Part shown: one piece after another, positions 8,489-16,731 of the stretch
Position numbering within the stretch: the stretch's first letter is position 1
How the letters are laid out: each line of letters begins with the position of its first letter
Origin: a virus
DNA length: 27,059 nt
Strand: one strand, 5' to 3'
IMG/VR virus record: IMGVR_UViG_3300010392_000854
Span: 1-27,059 of that record
The notes under the pieces: model-generated
What the model was told of the DNA's origin: nothing
Seen by the model: the letters and a program-made list of their open reading frames with translations, nothing else
Databases searched by the model: none
Translations under genes and position numbers: made by a program

Positions 8489-11400
8489 TTACCCGTGTTT
8501 TCCGCTAGGAGTTCTGAAGGCGCCACCGTAGCTCTTGTACTCTAGGGCGACTGCTGTTAGTTCAAAGCCTGCTCCCGGCGTTCCTGGTAGCACTGTGCGA
8601 ATGCGAAACTTGATTGCGGTGACGAGCTGCGTACGTGGACTATGCGAGACCATGTACACCGAGTCGGGCTTCTCGAGATCCGAGATGCCCCACGCCTCGC
8701 CGCCACCCAGCGTAGCGTTGCCACCCCACGTATCGAGGGCAAGGCCGTCCGACGGGTCCCACGCCCACGTGTACTCGTAGTACTCGCGATAGTTGATCGC
8801 GACGTCCACCTCCAGCGTGTGCTCGCTGCTGTAGTTGCCGAGCAACTGAGCAAGGTAGCACCGCCAGTACCGCTGCACCCCTGAGGGTACCATCCACGCT
8901 AGCTCCATGGTCAGCGCCACGCCGGCACCGTCATCCTGGTAGTGCGCAGCTCGCTTGAATACGTTCTCGCCGTCTGTGCGCAGATAGTAGTAGTCGTCGT
9001 CGATCACCACACTGTCGAGCCCTGCATGGCCATCAAAGGTGCTCCACGCGTTGTGCTCGTAGTTGAAGTGCAACGTACGGTCACCGGCCGTCAGGAAGAC
9101 GACACTGTTCTCGTCCGGGACAAGGTCCGCCCCCGTGATCGTGACGTCGTTGTACGCCTCTACGTCCGCCCCGATGTACACCACCTGGAGGTTGCGCCCC
9201 ATCAGGTAGATGCCCTTGTCGGACTGGAACGCGATACCGTTCGGGAGCCGCACGATGCTGTCGGGGTTGCTGCAACCAACGTCGGTGCTCACCAACGTGG
9301 GTACCGTGTAGTCCTGGCCCAGCAAAGTGTTCCCCGGACCCTCGCCCCGCAGTGCGTACACGCGGTCCTCTTTGAAGATCAGTAGGAACTGGTCCATGCT
9401 CGCCAGCGCCGTGACGTCGCCACCCTCCCGCGGGGTCTGGAGCACGAACGGCAGACTGAACGCCGGCCCCTCGAAACCCTCCGGGCGATCCGTGTACACC
9501 AGCTGGGTGCTGTCCTCGCCGTTCACTGCGAACAAGCGGTCGTCGTGGGCGGTGATCAACGACACTGCGCCGGGTGCGGTCTTATCGGTGATCCCGATAC
9601 TGGCATAGAAGTTCTCGCCGGCCTTGACGCTCGCGTCTGCGGTGTCGTCGGTGAACGTGACGTCCGTATTTGACGAGTTCTGGGCACTGAGCTCGCCCAC
9701 CGCCGATACGCGGTATGCCAGCCCATCCGAGTCGGAGGCGGCCGTGCGGTACACGGCAATCTCAACGCCAGTCTTGGAGCTGAACTGCAGCGCCGGTATG
9801 TCGAACACCACATTGGTGGTCCCGGGGTCGTCCGCCGTAGTCAGCGTGAACGAGAACGCCCTCGACTGCCAGCGCTTACCTGTGGCGTCGTACCACTCGT
9901 AGCACACGAAATACAGGTAGGTGTTGGCTCCGGTGGCCATGGCCCGCGAGTAAGGTTGCCCAGAGACCGCGCTACCCAGTGTGCCCTGGGTGAGGTCCAC
10001 CTCCGGGTAGAACCAGAACCCCTGCTCCACCACAGTAGAGCCGTCATACTGGAACAGGGCACTACCGGCTATGTACAGCGAGTCGCGGTACTCCTGGGTA
10101 GTGGTTTTGGCCGCCAAGTCCAGGGTCACGAGCCTACACCCTGACTGCGAGTACTGACTGAATTGGTCAGCTTCTACAGTGAAAATCTTCTTGTCGTTGA
10201 CCACGAACTGCATCTGGTCGCCGTTGAGGTACCCCGGTTGCCACTGGTTCCGCGCTGTCACGGAAGTCAACTCCGGGGCGACCCTAGCTACCGCAGTCGC
10301 GTCTGGGTCGAGGAGTACCACCGTGGGCTGCAGCGTGGATGAGCGCTGTACAGGTACCACCCAGTCGCGATTCAGAGTAGCCGATAGCGCACTTCGCCTA
10401 GTAGCGCCGCCGTGCAGCGTGACATCGTAGGCGAACACGCCCGTATACGTCGGGGTGGTGTTGCTGGTATCACCGCTGACCCGCACCTCGCGGATGTCGT
10501 CACCCCACTGGAGAAGCAGCGAAATGTCGTTGGCTGGATCAGACGCGCCGGTGTTGTTCGACACCGCGGTACCTCCCGTAGAGGTTGCCGACAGCGTAGG
10601 TCCGCTGAGCTTAGCCCCGTCGTCGGACGGAATCCACTCAGACTTAGTGTTGGCGAGAGCCCCGTAGAAAAACAAGATGCCCGCACCCTCATGCACATGG
10701 GCCGTAATGTACGAGGTAGCAGCTGTAGCCTGCGTCTCGGGGGTCTTGGTTGGATGCGCCAACCCCGTGCTGCGATAGAACAAGAACCTGTGGCCGGTGG
10801 TGCTGCGGTAGCACACAACCATCCACGGTACAGGTGTCGCCGCATCAGAGTCGCCATCAGGGTCCCACGCCGCCGTGAACAGCTCGTCGCCGTGCAGGTC
10901 ACCAAGCATCAGCCTGCGAGACTGTATCGTCTGGCCACACGTCGCGACAACGATGTCCGAGTAGTAGGTGTCGATGAACACCAGCAAGAAGTTGGTTGAC
11001 GTTGCCAACAGCACCGGCTGTGATGCGTTTGCGTTGACCTCCGTGGGTGCCACCACCTGGGTGCGGTTGCTGTCCTCCATGTAGAAGTACAGCGCCGTCC
11101 CTTCCAGCCACGCGTGCGCCCGCAGGTCACCCAGCTGGGCGTACATAGGCTCTGTCTGGTCGGCAGGCCTGTCGGCCACCGGCTCAGTGGTCAGTTGCCC
11201 GCCCGTGAAGTTACCGCGGTGCCCCCACCGGTCCAGTACACGCCCGTACACCGCGCCGTCCGAAAACCCTACGAGTTCCTGCGCACGCTTGTCAACAGAA
11301 CGCAGACCATCTACAGAGAGTTCGTCCAGGTCGCGGGGCACAAGGGCGTCGTACCCGAACCGAGCTACCACCGAGCCGTGCTTGGTGAACATGCCATTGA

Positions 11401-11497
11401 CGATGTCAAGGCACTTCGGCGGTCGCACCAGCTTGGGGTCAGTCTTGGTGTCGATACCCCCGGCAACGGGGTACTCTATGATGGGGAACCGGGCCAC
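8489..11497 (-). CDS. Tail nozzle / tail tubular protein B-like (1002 aa)
   Basis: A 1002-residue beta-rich protein. It begins FPIIEYPVAGGIDTKTDP and continues with a GSVVARFGYDAL segment; this start (GG-D-K-T-DP, then KxGxxxxRxGY) is characteristic of podoviral stabilisation/nozzle proteins. Near residues 735-800 it has DVGCSNPDSIVRLPNGIAF and SDKGIYLMGRNLQVVYIG, a signature of beta-propeller-like nozzle proteins related to T7 gp12. The start is a GTG in a TAGTG overlap with the preceding fibre-like gene, with AGGA four bases upstream; no internal ATG gives a better start. It would form the distal tube of the short tail, on the adaptor encoded at 12842-13582. It is longer than T7 gp12 (about 790 residues), so extra domains are likely. 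Confidence 0.8.
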   Translation of the reverse strand: MARFPIIEYPVAGGIDTKTDPKLVRPPKCLDIVNGMFTKHGSVVARFGYDALVPRDLDELSVDGLRSVDKRAQELVGFSDGAVYGRVLDRWGHRGNFTGGQLTTEPVADRPADQTEPMYAQLGDLRAHAWLEGTALYFYMEDSNRTQVVAPTEVNANASQPVLLATSTNFLLVFIDTYYSDIVVATCGQTIQSRRLMLGDLHGDELFTAAWDPDGDSDAATPVPWMVVCYRSTTGHRFLFYRSTGLAHPTKTPETQATAATSYITAHVHEGAGILFFYGALANTKSEWIPSDDGAKLSGPTLSATSTGGTAVSNNTGASDPANDISLLLQWGDDIREVRVSGDTSNTTPTYTGVFAYDVTLHGGATRRSALSATLNRDWVVPVQRSSTLQPTVVLLDPDATAVARVAPELTSVTARNQWQPGYLNGDQMQFVVNDKKIFTVEADQFSQYSQSGCRLVTLDLAAKTTTQEYRDSLYIAGSALFQYDGSTVVEQGFWFYPEVDLTQGTLGSAVSGQPYSRAMATGANTYLYFVCYEWYDATGKRWQSRAFSFTLTTADDPGTTNVVFDIPALQFSSKTGVEIAVYRTAASDSDGLAYRVSAVGELSAQNSSNTDVTFTDDTADASVKAGENFYASIGITDKTAPGAVSLITAHDDRLFAVNGEDSTQLVYTDRPEGFEGPAFSLPFVLQTPREGGDVTALASMDQFLLIFKEDRVYALRGEGPGNTLLGQDYTVPTLVSTDVGCSNPDSIVRLPNGIAFQSDKGIYLMGRNLQVVYIGADVEAYNDVTITGADLVPDENSVVFLTAGDRTLHFNYEHNAWSTFDGHAGLDSVVIDDDYYYLRTDGENVFKRAAHYQDDGAGVALTMELAWMVPSGVQRYWRCYLAQLLGNYSSEHTLEVDVAINYREYYEYTWAWDPSDGLALDTWGGNATLGGGEAWGISDLEKPDSVYMVSHSPRTQLVTAIKFRIRTVLPGTPGAGFELTAVALEYKSYGGAFRTPSGKHG

Positions 11498-12561
11498 TAT
11501 TCCTGACTCAGGGTGATAACCAGGTCCTCAAGAATCATGTTGGATGTGCCTGTCGCTGTGTAGCTGAAGAGGACGTAGTAGGTGGAGTCAGTGACTACCG
11601 TGTGATCAATACCCGCCGCAGACAGCTCACCCGTAGCAGTATCATTGTTGCTGCCGAGGCTAGACCCGCCGTTGTACAACGTCATGCTGAGGTCGTTGTT
11701 GTCGTTGTTGGTCACAACATTCACCTTGACCTCGTCGATGCGAGACCCTACGGGCAGCGTAAGCCCGTAGAAGAGGTTTTGTGTGCCCGAGTTAGCTGTG
11801 TTGTCCACTGCGCCGGCGTAGTTACCCCACCCACTGGACGAGGCAGGCGAGTACGCCAACATCGACACCGTGTACTCCGTGTCGGTGTACTTGTACGCAG
11901 CCAGCGGGGTGCTCGTGTCTGCTACGTTGATGTTCCCCGAACTGTCCATGCTCAGGGCGATCTCTGCCGCCGGGAGCGCCGAAGCGAACGTGACGTTGTG
12001 GTCCGGGAGGGTGAACGTCCTGTCGGCCGTAAGGGTGTCGGGCGAAAGCCGGTGACGGAACCCAGAGGCGTCGTGGAGATCCACGTCGGCAGTACGTACC
12101 TTAGCAAAGTCGTCTGCGCCAGCGCCATTCTTGAGCTGGTAGCTGTCCGAGGCGGAGTCCCAGTTGACGACCACGCCAGCCGAACCATAACCTGTGCCAG
12201 TGATCACGCCAGTAGCCGAGACGTTCAACGCCCCGTCCACCGAGATCTGGACTTCGTCGCCGTTGCTATTGGTGAACCACAGCTCGTCGAAGCCACCACC
12301 GCCGGTAGCGTCCGCCTGGGTCCAAAGGTGCTCCGAGCCAGGCGAGGCCACCTGGGTCGTGAACGCCAACCCCTTGACGTTGGTGACCAGCTGGGAATCA
12401 ACATCAAAGGTCGCGTCGATGTCCATGCCTGCCGGCGTCACCTTGTCCTCTAGGCGGCCAACGACCTCTGTGAGGATATCCGTGACGTCCTGGGAGGCGC
12501 CGGTCTCTGCGTCGCCAACCGCCGGGACTGTGTCTGAGAATGCGTCGCCGTATATGCCCAC
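11497..12561 (-). CDS. Fibre- or spike-like virion protein (354 aa)
   Basis: A 354-residue protein starting at GTG (12561) in a TAGTG overlap, with GAGG eight bases upstream. Residues ~1-60 are helical and may attach to the virion. Residues ~70-200 are Gly/Asp/Ser-rich short strands typical of phage fibres, including RLSPDTLTADRTFTLPDH. Residues ~225-354 read as a beta-sandwich ending TSNMILEDLVITLSQE. It lies between adaptor and nozzle genes, away from the main fibre at the left edge, so the virion probably carries two kinds of fibre or a collar/neck appendage. A head-fibre role is also possible. Family identity is by pattern only. Confidence 0.65.
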   Translation of the reverse strand: MGIYGDAFSDTVPAVGDAETGASQDVTDILTEVVGRLEDKVTPAGMDIDATFDVDSQLVTNVKGLAFTTQVASPGSEHLWTQADATGGGGFDELWFTNSNGDEVQISVDGALNVSATGVITGTGYGSAGVVVNWDSASDSYQLKNGAGADDFAKVRTADVDLHDASGFRHRLSPDTLTADRTFTLPDHNVTFASALPAAEIALSMDSSGNINVADTSTPLAAYKYTDTEYTVSMLAYSPASSSGWGNYAGAVDNTANSGTQNLFYGLTLPVGSRIDEVKVNVVTNNDNNDLSMTLYNGGSSLGSNNDTATGELSAAGIDHTVVTDSTYYVLFSYTATGTSNMILEDLVITLSQE

Positions 12562-12854
12562 TAGAATACCTCGATCTTGATGTTCGCCGTAGCGCTAGCC
12601 GTGATGGGAATCACCGAGGCGGTCATCTTCCCACTGCGATGCACAGTGGCCGCGGCATCGATGTCGATAACTCGCCACCCAATGGGAACACGGTCGAGCC
12701 CGTGGCGGACGTTCTTCTCGGTGGTGCCTACCGCGGCAAACACGATGGCCACCGACGCAGCAAAGGTCCCGCCCTGGGCGTCAACCTTGCGTTCGAGCGC
12801 ATCGAGCGCCCGCTGCACCTCTTCGTCCGAGACGCGAGGGACTACCAGGGCCAT
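12561..12854 (-). CDS. Small conserved-looking virion protein (97 aa)
   Basis: I place the start at the ATG at 12854, which has GGGAG five bases upstream; a GTG six bases earlier has no room for a ribosome site. The gene overlaps the end of the adaptor gene by 13 bases. Residues 1-25 form a helix (SDEEVQRALDALERKV). The rest is beta-rich and contains VRHGLDRVPIGWRVIDIDAA followed by ATVHRSG, a sequence style I have seen in short proteins next to phage fibre genes. The neighbour downstream is the 354-aa fibre-like gene, so it may be a fibre-linking or fibre-foot protein. This is an inference; no catalytic residues are seen. Confidence 0.65.
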   Translation of the reverse strand: MALVVPRVSDEEVQRALDALERKVDAQGGTFAASVAIVFAAVGTTEKNVRHGLDRVPIGWRVIDIDAAATVHRSGKMTASVIPITASATANIKIEVF

Positions 12855-13582
12855 TCCCACTCCCGAAGGGGGGTAGGTGCCCCCGTGCTCTCGGCAGTGC
12901 GCCTACCGAACCGGCGGGTGCGCCGAATGTGGGTGCTCTGCAGCAGGTCGCGGGCAGCCTGGGCCGCCTTGATCTCCTGCTCGATGATCTGGAGCCGCGC
13001 CGGCAACGGACTGCCGGCAAGCCTGTCGTCCTTCTCGAGGACCTGGATCGCCGCCTCCAGCACCACCCACTCGTCGTAGGCGAGCGCCCCGTTCATCGAG
13101 GTGCTCTGGGTGGCCGCGTCCGAGACCGTGTCCACGAGCGTCTTGGGCTCCGGGACATAGGCAATGACGTAGGTGCCACTGTCGGGCTGCGGGTTGAACT
13201 GGATCTTGAGCGAGTCGCTCTTCTCGAACAGCTGGTAACCGAGGGCCGGCCCCGTGCTACCCGGTCGCCCGAGCGGTCGCCGCCCCGGATTCGACTGCGA
13301 GAGTTCGCGGTGCCCACCTTCGCCGTCGTTGTACTCTTCGAACACGCCGTAGGCCGCGAAGAAGTCGGTCGGCAACGAGTAGTACGGTGCCCCGCTTGCA
13401 GCGACCACCTTGGTCTTGACGTTCTTGAGCAGGTGCGCCACAGAGAGCTTACCGTACAGCTTGCGCCACGCGGTGTTGATGTACGTGTTCAGGTCCGAGT
13501 CAGTGTGCCGATCAGCATAGTTCTCAATGTCGGCTTTCTGCCGAACCCGGGTGCGTAGCGTGCTCAGTGTAGTTTGGCGCAT
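12842..13582 (-). CDS. Head-tail adaptor / tail tubular protein A-like (246 aa)
   Basis: A 246-residue protein whose start LSTLRTRVRQKADIE followed by DSDLNTYINTAWRKLY is the usual opening of podoviral adaptor proteins (T7 gp11 / P22 gp4 class): an amphipathic helix with R-x-R-x-x-A-D, then a helix with N-x-x-x-x-x-L. A middle Tyr/Pro-rich beta part (YYSLPTDFFAAYGVFEE) is followed by helices and a basic C-terminus. It would form the ring between portal and nozzle. The ATG lies only a few bases after the U-tract of an intrinsic terminator, and the only purine-rich stretch upstream is locked in the terminator stem, so its expression should depend on readthrough. No other convincing start is available. 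Confidence 0.75.
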   Translation of the reverse strand: MRQTTLSTLRTRVRQKADIENYADRHTDSDLNTYINTAWRKLYGKLSVAHLLKNVKTKVVAASGAPYYSLPTDFFAAYGVFEEYNDGEGGHRELSQSNPGRRPLGRPGSTGPALGYQLFEKSDSLKIQFNPQPDSGTYVIAYVPEPKTLVDTVSDAATQSTSMNGALAYDEWVVLEAAIQVLEKDDRLAGSPLPARLQIIEQEIKAAQAARDLLQSTHIRRTRRFGRRTAESTGAPTPLREWEWPW

Positions 13583-13585
13583 AGT

Positions 13586-13617
13586 AAAAAAGGTGCCCCC
13601 GGGATAGTCCCGAGGGC
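13586..13617 (-). terminator. Rho-independent terminator between head and tail genes
   Basis: On the minus strand the RNA folds as GCCCUCGGGA-CUA-UCCCGGGGGC, a 10-bp stem with one G-U pair and a 3-nt loop, followed by ACC and six U. It lies directly after the stop of the 225-aa gene and before the adaptor gene. In T7 the late terminator is at the matching place, between the capsid gene 10 and adaptor gene 11. Confidence 0.85.
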
Positions 13618-13624
13618 GTCAGAC

Positions 13625-14302
13625 CTAGGTCTGGTTTTGGGTCAGCTGGGGGCTGAGCTGCATCGTGAGACGCACGTTGAGCCGAGGACCGTCGAGGTCA
13701 ACAGCCGCGGCGCTCTCTGCCGCAGTGCCCGCAGTAGGGATCAGGAGGTACGAACACGCAGTGACTGCATCAGCTGCAGCAAAGGTGAGCGTGGGGACGC
13801 CTGCTCCGTCGTAGGTCACGGTGACCTCTGAGGTGGCGGTGGGGGTTCCGGCCGTCAGGACCTCCAGACGACCAGTGTATGTGCCAGTAGTGGCCTCAAC
13901 GGCGACAACGTACCCTGCCTCTGCGGCAGTGTGTACGTGCGTGGTGACCGTTTGTGAGGTAAGGTAGGCCGGCGCATCGATGGACGGGACGTCCGACGCA
14001 CGCTCTACCTTGACGGTTACCTTCCGGGTCGAGGAACTGTAACTGTCGACGTGCGCCACAGCGTTCACAAGGCCAGTGGCCTCTAGAGTCGCCGTCGCAC
14101 AAACCATCTGGTTGAACTTCTGGGGAAGCTCGATGGTGTACTCGCCAGTTGTCGACCTTGCGACCTTGACGTTTCGTCCACGAAGGTTGGTAGGATCGTT
14201 GGATCCGTCCAGCTCGAACGAGACATCGAAGTCATACTTCTTGGGTTCGTTGCAAACGCCGTTGTTCCAGAACTGACGATTGAGTCTTCCGACTGCTGCC
14301 AT
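13625..14302 (-). CDS. Probable head accessory / capsid decoration protein (225 aa)
   Basis: A 225-residue beta-rich protein with a strong AAGGAG six bases before its ATG, lying directly after the major capsid gene and before a terminator, so it is placed for high expression with the capsid protein. The N-terminus (LNRQFWNNGVCNEPKKYDFD) is followed by strands such as VKVARSTTGEYTIELPQKF. The C-terminal half (~130-215) is Thr/Ala/Val-rich and could be an Ig-like or jelly-roll domain. Position and abundance signals suggest a capsid decoration, head-fibre or head-completion protein. I do not recognise a named family. Confidence 0.65.
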   Translation of the reverse strand: MAAVGRLNRQFWNNGVCNEPKKYDFDVSFELDGSNDPTNLRGRNVKVARSTTGEYTIELPQKFNQMVCATATLEATGLVNAVAHVDSYSSSTRKVTVKVERASDVPSIDAPAYLTSQTVTTHVHTAAEAGYVVAVEATTGTYTGRLEVLTAGTPTATSEVTVTYDGAGVPTLTFAAADAVTACSYLLIPTAGTAAESAAAVDLDGPRLNVRLTMQLSPQLTQNQT

Positions 14303-14328
14303 GGGGTACTCCTTTCAGGAGACCTGTG

Positions 14329-14358
14329 GGGGCAAGGCGGCCGAAACCGCCCCGCCCC
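14329..14358 (-). other. Intergenic stem-loop after the major capsid gene
   Basis: The sequence GGGGC-AA-GGCGG, a six-base loop, CCGCC-CC-GCCCC can fold into two GC stems separated by an AA/CC internal loop. It lies between the capsid stop and the ribosome site of the next gene. There is no U-tract on the minus strand, so it is not a normal terminator; an mRNA-stabilising or processing hairpin is more likely. Confidence 0.45.
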
Positions 14359-14367
14359 TAGAGGCTA

Positions 14368-15669
14368 CTAGGATGCTGAGGTGATGTTGAAGACTGCGTT
14401 CTCGAACATGTTGTGGCAGGCAAGGTTGCCGTACCACTTGCAGCGGAACTCCATTGCGTCGTCACCCGTGAGGTAACGCCACCGAGCACCGTCCGCCATG
14501 GCGACGTGAGGAAGTCCACCGAGGTGGTAGAACTTCCAGGTGTCACGCCTGAGAGCGTAGCCGCGGTCGTTGGGCATGTAGGATGCCGCGTAGATGGGGA
14601 TGTCGCCCTTGGACGACTTGTAGGTGAGCGACGGAAGACCGAAGCTCGCCTTGGTACCATCTTTGCGGAATGCCCGCGATCCCAGCTCCTGCTCGAGCTG
14701 GTTCCAGTTGTCGTGGCTGAGCCAGATGGAGTCCGGGCGAGCCCCGTACTTGAACATCTTGGCAAACAGCTTCTTGATGGTCAGCTCGATGCTGCCCTGA
14801 TCAGCCTGTCGCCAGCCCTGGAGGCGCTGGACGTCGTCGAGACGGTTCATTCCGAGGAACGTACCACTGGTCTCGGCAACGAGCGGAATCCAGTCCGCTA
14901 CGCCAACGATGAGGTTGCCGGCATCACCTTCGGCGGTGACGTCGAAGCCACTGGATCGGAAGATGAAGTCGTCGGCGGTGATCGCCGTGGTGATCGCGCC
15001 AGAGGTGGCGTCATAGTCGCCGTCGAGCTCGATGGTGCCTGCGTCGATGTCGATGCCGACAACGTACATGCCACCTGCGTCGAGACCGGTGTCGGTGCCC
15101 GAGCCATCCTCGGCGGTGTTCGTACCGACGCGCATACCGATGCTGAAGTTGCCGACGTCGTCAGCGTTCTCCAGAGTGATCACCTCATCAGCGATGGAAC
15201 CGACCACACCGAGGTTGCCGTTCTGGCCACGCCAGCACGCCTTCTCCAGGTCCTCAGAGACCTGCTCGATCATGTCCTCCATCTCTTTTTGCTTGACGGG
15301 GTAGAACGCGCCCTTCTTGTCGCGGGAGGCCATTGCGGCTTCCTCGTCGATGGTCACGTAGCCGTAGTACTTCTTCCGGTCGAGCTTGACCGTCTTGATC
15401 TTACTGGAGCTGTTGGCACCAGCAGACGCGGTCTGCGCCAGTGGAAGGGTTGGGCCAAGGCCTTGCGGCTTGGAGTACCGGTACGGGATGTGAAGGTGAC
15501 CGCCCGAGTCATCCACGGCATAGCCGGTGAACTCATCAGCCTTCGGTACCCACCGAAGGAGGTCGCGTTCGCGATTGGAAAGCTGCTTGACTACACGCTG
15601 TGGGAACAGCTCTTTGTAGGCAGCAGCCGCGGCGCTCAAGGTGAGCGCGGCAGAACTTGGTTGTGCCAT
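14368..15669 (-). CDS. Major capsid protein (HK97-like fold, inferred)
   Basis: A 433-residue protein following the scaffold gene, with GAAGGA nine bases before the ATG. An N-terminal helix (residues ~10-40, KELFPQRVVKQLSNRERDLL) is followed by an E-loop-like strand region (HLHIPYRYSKPQGLGPTLPL) and a long helix (~125-150, VKQKEMEDMIEQVSEDLEKA). Residues ~150-245 are an Asp/Thr/Gly-rich inserted beta domain. Then come VADWIPLVAETSGTFLGMNR and a C-terminal domain with PDSIWLSHDNWNQLEQELG, matching the order seen in many podoviral coat proteins. Position after portal and scaffold strongly supports the call. The inserted domain may be surface exposed. It should be the most abundant virion protein. 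Confidence 0.85.
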   Translation of the reverse strand: MAQPSSAALTLSAAAAAYKELFPQRVVKQLSNRERDLLRWVPKADEFTGYAVDDSGGHLHIPYRYSKPQGLGPTLPLAQTASAGANSSSKIKTVKLDRKKYYGYVTIDEEAAMASRDKKGAFYPVKQKEMEDMIEQVSEDLEKACWRGQNGNLGVVGSIADEVITLENADDVGNFSIGMRVGTNTAEDGSGTDTGLDAGGMYVVGIDIDAGTIELDGDYDATSGAITTAITADDFIFRSSGFDVTAEGDAGNLIVGVADWIPLVAETSGTFLGMNRLDDVQRLQGWRQADQGSIELTIKKLFAKMFKYGARPDSIWLSHDNWNQLEQELGSRAFRKDGTKASFGLPSLTYKSSKGDIPIYAASYMPNDRGYALRRDTWKFYHLGGLPHVAMADGARWRYLTGDDAMEFRCKWYGNLACHNMFENAVFNITSAS

Positions 15670-15685
15670 TATCTAGGGTCCTTCT

Positions 15686-16708
15686 CTAGCGTTCCTTCTT
15701 CATGGCCTCCGCAGCAACCTTACGAGCCCTAGCGAGCCGGTAGCGCTGCTGTTCTTGCGGAGTCATGTCTTCCCACTGCTTACGGGGTCGACGGGAACGC
15801 TGCATGTTATTGCGGAGCGATTTGGGTTTTCCTTTGCCCTTTTTCTTGCTCTCTGAGAGGGACTTCTTGGCTTTACGCGGCTTACTATCGGTTGCCGCGG
15901 GCATGAATGGGGCATACTCCGCCTCTAGGGACGTGAGTAGCTCCTCGATGGCCGGTACCTGGCCAGTGCGCTGTGCTGCAGACACAGCGGCTTGAAAAAT
16001 TCGTTCTGAGACTTCGGTGTCGCCCTTGACTTCGAGCAGCTTGCTCACCGCCGGGAACGCCTCCGTGTCGAGGCCTTTGACGCTCTTGGTGACATTGCCG
16101 CGGAACTCGTCTACGAGGGCCTGCTCCTTGGCCTGCTGGGCCTTGGTCTTGTAGCCTTCGAGCTCAGCGACCTCCATCTCGGCCCTGCGCTTGCGACGCT
16201 GGAGCTTGAACTCCTCGTCGGCGTCATCGCCCAGTGAGCCCTGGAAGAACTCCTCGCCGATGCCCACTAGGTCGTCCTGACCCAGCTCCTTCATCAGCTC
16301 GATGCGATCGTACTCGGCCAGCTTCTTGAGCTTGGCGATCTGCGCCTTCAGCTCGGCGGCCTCTTTGCGGGCTTCCGCCGCCTGCACGCGAGCCTCTTTC
16401 TCCGCCCGGAGTGCCGTGATGTCGTCGTCGGCGGGGGTCTCGTCCGCGTCGTCGTCGTCCTCGTCCGCGTCGTCGTCAGGAAGCTCTTCGTCGCCCTCGA
16501 CTAGTTCTTCGTCCTCGTCGTCGAGGTCCGGGAACTCATCAGGGGCTTCAGGCTCCTCAGCGTCGTCGTCGTCGTACGATGGCTCCTCGTCGTCCATCAC
16601 CGCAGCTGCGGCGGCCTGGGCTTTCGCCAGGAGGTCTGTGTCAACGTCGAGGGGGTTGTTGTCTTCGTCGTAATCGGTAGGGCCTTCGCCCTCAGGTAGA
16701 TCGGTCAT
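15686..16708 (-). CDS. Capsid scaffolding protein (340 aa)
   Basis: A 340-residue protein between portal and coat genes, the standard scaffold position. Residues 1-95 are extremely acidic, with long runs of Asp and Glu. Residues ~98-135 are a charged Ala/Glu/Lys coiled coil (KEARVQAAEARKEAAELKAQ). Residues ~165-260 are further helices. The last ~80 residues are strongly basic (KKSLSESKKKGKGKPKS, then RRPRKQ), the kind of C-terminal tail that binds coat protein in scaffolds such as those of P22 and T7. No protease motif is visible, so scaffold removal by exit is more likely than cleavage by this protein. Strongly polar composition and position make the call fairly safe without sequence homology. 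Confidence 0.8.
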   Translation of the reverse strand: MTDLPEGEGPTDYDEDNNPLDVDTDLLAKAQAAAAAVMDDEEPSYDDDDAEEPEAPDEFPDLDDEDEELVEGDEELPDDDADEDDDDADETPADDDITALRAEKEARVQAAEARKEAAELKAQIAKLKKLAEYDRIELMKELGQDDLVGIGEEFFQGSLGDDADEEFKLQRRKRRAEMEVAELEGYKTKAQQAKEQALVDEFRGNVTKSVKGLDTEAFPAVSKLLEVKGDTEVSERIFQAAVSAAQRTGQVPAIEELLTSLEAEYAPFMPAATDSKPRKAKKSLSESKKKGKGKPKSLRNNMQRSRRPRKQWEDMTPQEQQRYRLARARKVAAEAMKKER

Positions 16709-16731
16709 AACTAAGCTAAGTCCTATCGTAG

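Noticed and set aside
12855-12860. GTG start at 12860 for the small virion gene
   Set aside because: The ATG at 12854 has a proper GGGAG at five bases; the GTG has no ribosome site at a workable distance.
14413-15732. A 439-codon open frame on the plus strand opposite the capsid gene
   Set aside because: It mirrors the major capsid gene in the opposite strand, has no ribosome site and no recognisable protein features; long antisense frames are expected in GC-rich coding DNA.
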